A stretch of DNA of 64,000 nt from positions 868,001 through 932,000 of the forward strand of contig JAZKJV010000086.1 in the NCBI GenBank assembly GCA_037367405.1, in the 5' to 3' direction. The position numbers were made by a program, and so were the translations under genes. Shown here piece by piece: positions 59,997-64,000 of the stretch (position 1 is the stretch's first letter; each line of letters opens with the position of its first letter). The notes beneath the pieces are model-generated. The model had not been told where the DNA came from. It made no database searches and worked only from the letters and a program-made list of their open reading frames with translations. Origin of the DNA: Ottelia alismoides (taxonomy: Eukaryota; Streptophyta; Magnoliopsida; Alismatales; Hydrocharitaceae).

Positions 59997-62900
59997 ATGA
60001 CGTCTCGACGGCTTTTCAGCTCAGACTCTGTGAGCTTTCAACAATCCACCGTCGAGCGTATGTCTTCACAGGCTCGGGATGACTCTCTTTCCAAGCCGGT
60101 CCTCTTAGATCTCGAGGCGAGTCAGACCCAGACTCCCTCACCTCGTGGCCAGAAAATTGAGACAGACTCTCGTCTCAATAAATCATCTCCAACTGAACTA
60201 TCACTGAGTGCTTACGAGAGCTTTTCTTTTCCAGACGACTCGAAGCCGATGGCTCGCGGTAAAGCACCAACAGCAGAAGAGAGGACAGCAGCCGAGGAGC
60301 AAGATGACGGAAGATCAGAAGCCGCAGATCTTACTACTGGGATTCTCGATACACTTCAGCAGATGAATCTACAAATTCGAGAACAATTCCGAGTTCAGAC
60401 GGAATTACAAGGGCAAATAGCCGCGCTGCGAGCAGGGGCCGGGAACCAGTTACCGCCTGCAGTTCCCGTGACTTTACGGGACGAGTATGACCCGGGCGCA
60501 AGAATGCTCCACCATTGGATTCGGCTACCGCCGAATCAAGGGCCATACGAACTCCGACCGTCCTTCATCTCTTTGCTTCCCAAGTACTATGGGAATGCCG
60601 CAGAGGAGCCGTTCACGTTTTTACAGCAGTTTGAGATGATCTGCGGAACGGCCTGCTATCCAGGAGTGACACAGGAAGCCGTGCGCCTAAAGGCTTTTCC
60701 TTTTGCCTTAGCCGATAAGGCCCTTTATTGGCTAAGCCATCTAGGGAGAGAAATCTCCACTTGGGACGACCTGAAGTCCACCTTCCTGCGCAAGTATTTT
60801 CCTCTAGGAAGGACGAACATGATGAGGAGTCAGATCTCCAATTTTACGCAATTGCCGAACGAATCATTCCAGGAGGCATGGGATCGATTCAAGGACCTGA
60901 CGGAGAGATGCCCGCATCATGAGATACCAATGAAGGTGCTAGTACAGAATTTTTTCGGAGGACTCCAGCTGGAAATTCAGGGGCTAGTTAGTGCCGCATG
61001 TGGCGGCAGTTACTTGAACAAGGATGCCGAGTCAGTCTGGGCCATCTTCGAAGGGATGGCCGAGAACTCGAGAGTTGTAGACTCTACTCGGGCATATCAG
61101 AAAGCCCCGCAACCACCACATCACCGAGAGCATCACAAGGTGGCGAATATATCAGACTCTGAATCCAACACCAACATGGGCTTCATTAGCGAAAAATTGA
61201 CGTTGGTGGATGTGATTCACAAGCAGGTCCAAGACCTACAGCCGCTGCGAGAGTTGGAGAAACTCTCATCTCTACCTCAGCAGCTGAGTGATCTATCGAA
61301 GAAGGTCGCTGAACTTCAGATCCAATACCAGCAGAGCCAGACTTCTTCAAATGCGCAACCAGCACGGAGGATCGCACCCGCTCCACCCAACCGTCAGATC
61401 CATTACATCCAGAGCGAGTCCGAGCTTCCGCAGCTCGATTGGCATGAGGATCAGTCTCATGCCAATCCCGGCCAGATTACTAGTACCGCAGAGATGGAGG
61501 TGGAGCCGCAAACCACTTTCGAGATCAACGGGATTTGGTATACTCCGATGCAGCAGCCGAGTATACCGAATCAGCAGCCGCAGCAGCCATACGGTCATCC
61601 GCAGCATGGACGTCCGCAATTCCAGCACTGCCAGAATTTCACGCCGCAGCAGTCTCATCCGAACGTTTACCATCAGAGACCGCAACATTCTTATCAGCAC
61701 CCTGCTCAGTTTTCACCGAATTATTTTTTTCAGCAGCCGCAGCAGTCTTCCTCCACACCTCAGCGCTACTCCCAGCCTTCCACCTCTCAGCATTTCACGC
61801 CAAGGCAGGAGAGAGGAGCAAGCCAGGGCCATCACACCGAACCGGAGATGTCTTCACAGGACCAGGCGCTCAACCAGATCATGGATATGCTGAGTACGCT
61901 CCAGATCGCACACAAGACAGAAATGGAGCAGGTTAACCGTCGTCTGGACGAGTTAACCGTGCCAAAGACCACTCTCCCAGCCCAGCCTCAGATGAACCCG
62001 AATAACAAGAGGAGGCATCCAGACCAGGTAGATACTACAGGTAAAATCTCATTTCCTGAATTTTTAGCTAACTTTATTCGTCTCAGGAGCGGTAGATCAC
62101 CGCAAACACCTGCTGGAGAAGAGGAGAGGGCACCAAAGGAGCACGAGCATGTTCCAAAAGCCGAGGAGGAGAAACCGCAAGAGGATGAGGACCAGTATGC
62201 AGAATCAAGAGACGGGAGTAATGCCAACTCATCAGATATGGATACCGGCGACTCAGACGATGATATCACGCCAGATCAGGCAGAGAGCCTGGACAAAAAT
62301 ATCTCTTTCCCTGTTTTAGAGAGTTTTGTAGATAATTCTGAAACTCTCGATGTACAAGCTAATTCCTCATTGAATAAAAATTCTGATTCTCTAACTCCTG
62401 AGATTGTTCCTTTTCCTGATGCTTTGTTTGGAAGAGGAAAGAAAAAAACCAAAAATAATGTTGTCACTCCAGAAACAGAACGTTTACTGAAAGATCACAT
62501 CTTTCTGAAGATTCCACTGCACGATGCCTTGGATCATTTTCCTACGCTCAAGAATCAGTTGAGGAACCGATGCACCACGCGTAGGAAAAAGAGATCACGA
62601 GTTGAGAAGCATATTTTGACCAAGGCCACTTCGTGTGCTATCAGGAACAAGGTACCTAAGAAAAAGAAAGATTTGGGAGCTCACTATGTCAACTGTCAGA
62701 TTGAAGACACTACATTCCATCGAACTCTCTTAGATAATGGTTCCTCGATCAATTTACTTCCATCCTCTTTGCTTGATAAGCTCAAGCTAGGTCCTCCTTA
62801 TAAATCACGGGCGATTCTTCAGTTTGCAGATCGATCTATAAAGAGACCTAGAGGTGTGTTAAGGAACATTATCGTGACTGTTCAGGGCTCGCAGTTTCCC

Positions 62901-63572
62901 GTGGACTTTACAGTCTTAGACATGACATGCCCTACACAGTTACACCTTGCTCCAATCATTCTCGGGAGACCCTTTTTGCAGACAGCAAGAGCACTCTTCG
63001 ATTATGATGCTGGGAGAGTATCATTCCGTACAGACAACGGAGAGATACACATTGAGATGGAGAGAGAATGTAGCAGTCCTAGATCAGTATTGTCATTCAC
63101 TTCAGAGGACACCAGTCTTGCGGAAGATTGCCAGAACATAGATGAAACACAGTCTCCTGATCTTGAGAGTGTTTATTTTGATACCCACGATATCCTACAC
63201 GAGGATTGGGTAGATCACTTGGTACCTAGTTCTTCAGATGATTGTTCACATAAAGAAACAGATTTCATATCAGATTCAGATGAGCAGTCACCTGCGATAG
63301 ATATCTCTGTGCCGCAGATTGAAAGAACACATATTACAGCACAAGAGTCCATCGAATACATTGCACAGATCATACAGTCTATTCAGCGTAGAGAGTCGGA
63401 TGGTGTAATGTTGACACATATAGACACCTTCTGTAGTCCGACTCCAGAGACGCATATTTCAGAAAAGAGAGCTATGCCGTATACAAAGTTCACTTACAGA
63501 GGAGGCTCTACTTTTGCAGCCAAAGATCAATCCGCACACAAGAAGCAGAAAATTCAGTATGATCCTGGTTGA
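59997..63572 (+). CDS. Gag-protease polyprotein of Athila-like element D (1191 residues), no RT or integrase
   Basis: The ATG at 59997 (MTSRRLFSSDS) is the first in frame; earlier in-frame codons are not ATG. Residues ~180-340 are an Athila-type Gag: EEPFTFLQQFEMIC, FPFALADKALYWLSHLGRE, TWDDLKSTFLRKYFPLGR, ESFQEAWDRFKDLTERCPHH and AACGGSYLNKDAE. Residues ~515-640 are Gln/Pro/His-rich and ~700-780 acidic. A basic stretch (RRKKRSR, PKKKKD) leads into an aspartic protease at ~895-1010, with LLDNGSSINLLP at ~912 and ILGRPFLQTARALFD at ~987. A Ser/Asp-rich tail follows. Canonical Athila polyproteins continue into RT, RNase H and integrase; here TGA ends the frame and only an integrase-like C-terminus follows. 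The frame is fully open over 1191 codons, so the copy is young or still under selection for Gag-protease. Confidence 0.92.
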   Translation: MTSRRLFSSDSVSFQQSTVERMSSQARDDSLSKPVLLDLEASQTQTPSPRGQKIETDSRLNKSSPTELSLSAYESFSFPDDSKPMARGKAPTAEERTAAEEQDDGRSEAADLTTGILDTLQQMNLQIREQFRVQTELQGQIAALRAGAGNQLPPAVPVTLRDEYDPGARMLHHWIRLPPNQGPYELRPSFISLLPKYYGNAAEEPFTFLQQFEMICGTACYPGVTQEAVRLKAFPFALADKALYWLSHLGREISTWDDLKSTFLRKYFPLGRTNMMRSQISNFTQLPNESFQEAWDRFKDLTERCPHHEIPMKVLVQNFFGGLQLEIQGLVSAACGGSYLNKDAESVWAIFEGMAENSRVVDSTRAYQKAPQPPHHREHHKVANISDSESNTNMGFISEKLTLVDVIHKQVQDLQPLRELEKLSSLPQQLSDLSKKVAELQIQYQQSQTSSNAQPARRIAPAPPNRQIHYIQSESELPQLDWHEDQSHANPGQITSTAEMEVEPQTTFEINGIWYTPMQQPSIPNQQPQQPYGHPQHGRPQFQHCQNFTPQQSHPNVYHQRPQHSYQHPAQFSPNYFFQQPQQSSSTPQRYSQPSTSQHFTPRQERGASQGHHTEPEMSSQDQALNQIMDMLSTLQIAHKTEMEQVNRRLDELTVPKTTLPAQPQMNPNNKRRHPDQVDTTGKISFPEFLANFIRLRSGRSPQTPAGEEERAPKEHEHVPKAEEEKPQEDEDQYAESRDGSNANSSDMDTGDSDDDITPDQAESLDKNISFPVLESFVDNSETLDVQANSSLNKNSDSLTPEIVPFPDALFGRGKKKTKNNVVTPETERLLKDHIFLKIPLHDALDHFPTLKNQLRNRCTTRRKKRSRVEKHILTKATSCAIRNKVPKKKKDLGAHYVNCQIEDTTFHRTLLDNGSSINLLPSSLLDKLKLGPPYKSRAILQFADRSIKRPRGVLRNIIVTVQGSQFPVDFTVLDMTCPTQLHLAPIILGRPFLQTARALFDYDAGRVSFRTDNGEIHIEMERECSSPRSVLSFTSEDTSLAEDCQNIDETQSPDLESVYFDTHDILHEDWVDHLVPSSSDDCSHKETDFISDSDEQSPAIDISVPQIERTHITAQESIEYIAQIIQSIQRRESDGVMLTHIDTFCSPTPETHISEKRAMPYTKFTYRGGSTFAAKDQSAHKKQKIQYDPG

Positions 63573-63576
63573 GTAA

Positions 63577-63678
63577 TCAGAACCGTTCGTGGTTAACGGG
63601 CAGATGCTGAAGCATTTCGTAGAGACTACTGATCATCTGGCCCGTACTGAAGTGATCTATTTTGTACAGGAATCATGA
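63577..63678 (+). pseudogene. Integrase C-terminal remnant of element D
   Basis: In another phase just after the Gag-protease stop, 33 codons read SEPFVVNGQMLKHFVETT... to TGA at 63676-63678. FKVNGQRLK-type sequence near the end is a hallmark of the C-terminus of Athila/Tat pol, just after integrase. The rest of pol would therefore have been removed by a deletion joining the protease tail to this point. Short, so the call depends on that motif. Confidence 0.6.
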
Positions 63679-63784
63679 TCATTCTTTTACTCCTTCCTGT
63701 ACAAATCCTTTTGAGCCATTCGGGAGATTCACAACACTTGTATATTCTTCATAGACCACAATCGTCCCCGTTTTTGCTCGTCTT

Positions 63785-63815
63785 CTATACTTAGGATACC
63801 ATATCCTAAGTATAG
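63785..63815 (+). other. PPT-bearing hairpin 1 of D
   Basis: CTATACTTAGGATA (63785-63798) pairs perfectly over 14 bp with TATCCTAAGTATAG (63802-63815), with a three-base loop. GGGGGACCG follows. Confidence 0.88.
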
Positions 63816-63925
63816 GGGGGACCGATTGCCCGCTGATTTACGTTTTATTTTTTGTGCTGATTCTTTTGTATAGCCATTCTTTCTCACGAATCACTGGTCC
63901 CCAATTTTTGGCTACATTTTTTTTT

Positions 63926-63956
63926 CTATACTTAGGATGCTTTATTCTAAGTATAG
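63926..63956 (+). other. PPT-bearing hairpin 2 of D
   Basis: CTATACTTAGGAT pairs over 13 bp with ATTCTAAGTATAG, including one G-T wobble, around GCTTT. GGGGGACCG follows as in hairpin 1, 141 bases upstream. Confidence 0.86.
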
Positions 63957-64000
63957 GGGGGACCGAGTGATTTCGATGATTTCGTATTCTTTCCTTTTGA

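Noticed and set aside
61288..61936. Additional frames (201 and 133 codons) within the D coding region
   Set aside because: They are alternate-phase readings of the Gln/Ser-rich repeat region of the Gag-protease frame.
17511..63572. Tekay pol and D Gag-protease as a two-part complementing system
   Set aside because: They belong to different lineages with different LTR ends and primer tRNAs, and Tekay pol has stops. Nothing links them beyond proximity.

Overview
This window is non-coding, repeat-dense nuclear DNA from a flowering plant with a large genome. Evidence for this is wall-to-wall LTR retrotransposons of plant-specific lineages: Ty3/gypsy Tekay (chromodomain) and Athila-like elements, the latter with 3-4 kb LTRs and tRNA-Asp primer sites. 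Ty1/copia and hAT DNA transposons are also present. I found no host gene, rRNA, genuine tRNA or CRISPR array. The species cannot be named from the sequence. Family names A, B, C and D are mine.

Positions 1 to about 44.75 kb form one nested stack. The outermost layer is a minus-strand copia-like element: 3' LTR remnant near 690-2055 and 5' LTR at 44440-44751. It is split by Athila-like element A (3015-43511). A's 3' LTR is split by element B (14344-41076). B has three LTRs and two internal regions (LTR-int-LTR-int-LTR) and no protein-coding capacity. B's first LTR holds a young Tekay element (14678-24244, target duplication TCGTC). B's second internal region holds an inverted solo LTR of family C (34146-37487). 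An hAT-like element (722-1958) sits in the copia LTR.

From 44.75 to 49.1 kb lies AT-rich DNA, then a run of four foldback units in alternating orientation. The last unit carries an Ac/Ds-like element (48259-48979) with a perfect 8-bp target duplication.

From 49.1 kb to the end, element C (5' LTR 49114-52860, gag at 54273) is interrupted by element D (5' LTR 55672-58799), which runs off the window. D encodes one long Gag-protease protein (59997-63572). Reverse transcriptase, RNase H and nearly all of integrase are gone; a short piece resembling the integrase C-terminus follows the stop codon.

The elements are mostly defective in complementary ways: the Tekay copy has pol without gag, D has gag-protease without pol, and A and B have essentially no coding capacity. 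The most unusual signal is structural. Families A, B and D carry near-perfect hairpins built on ACTTAGG...CCTAAGTATAGGGG, whose 3' arm repeats the core of the polypurine tract that precedes the 3' LTR. Athila-like LTRs here also begin with a small palindrome of their own terminus.
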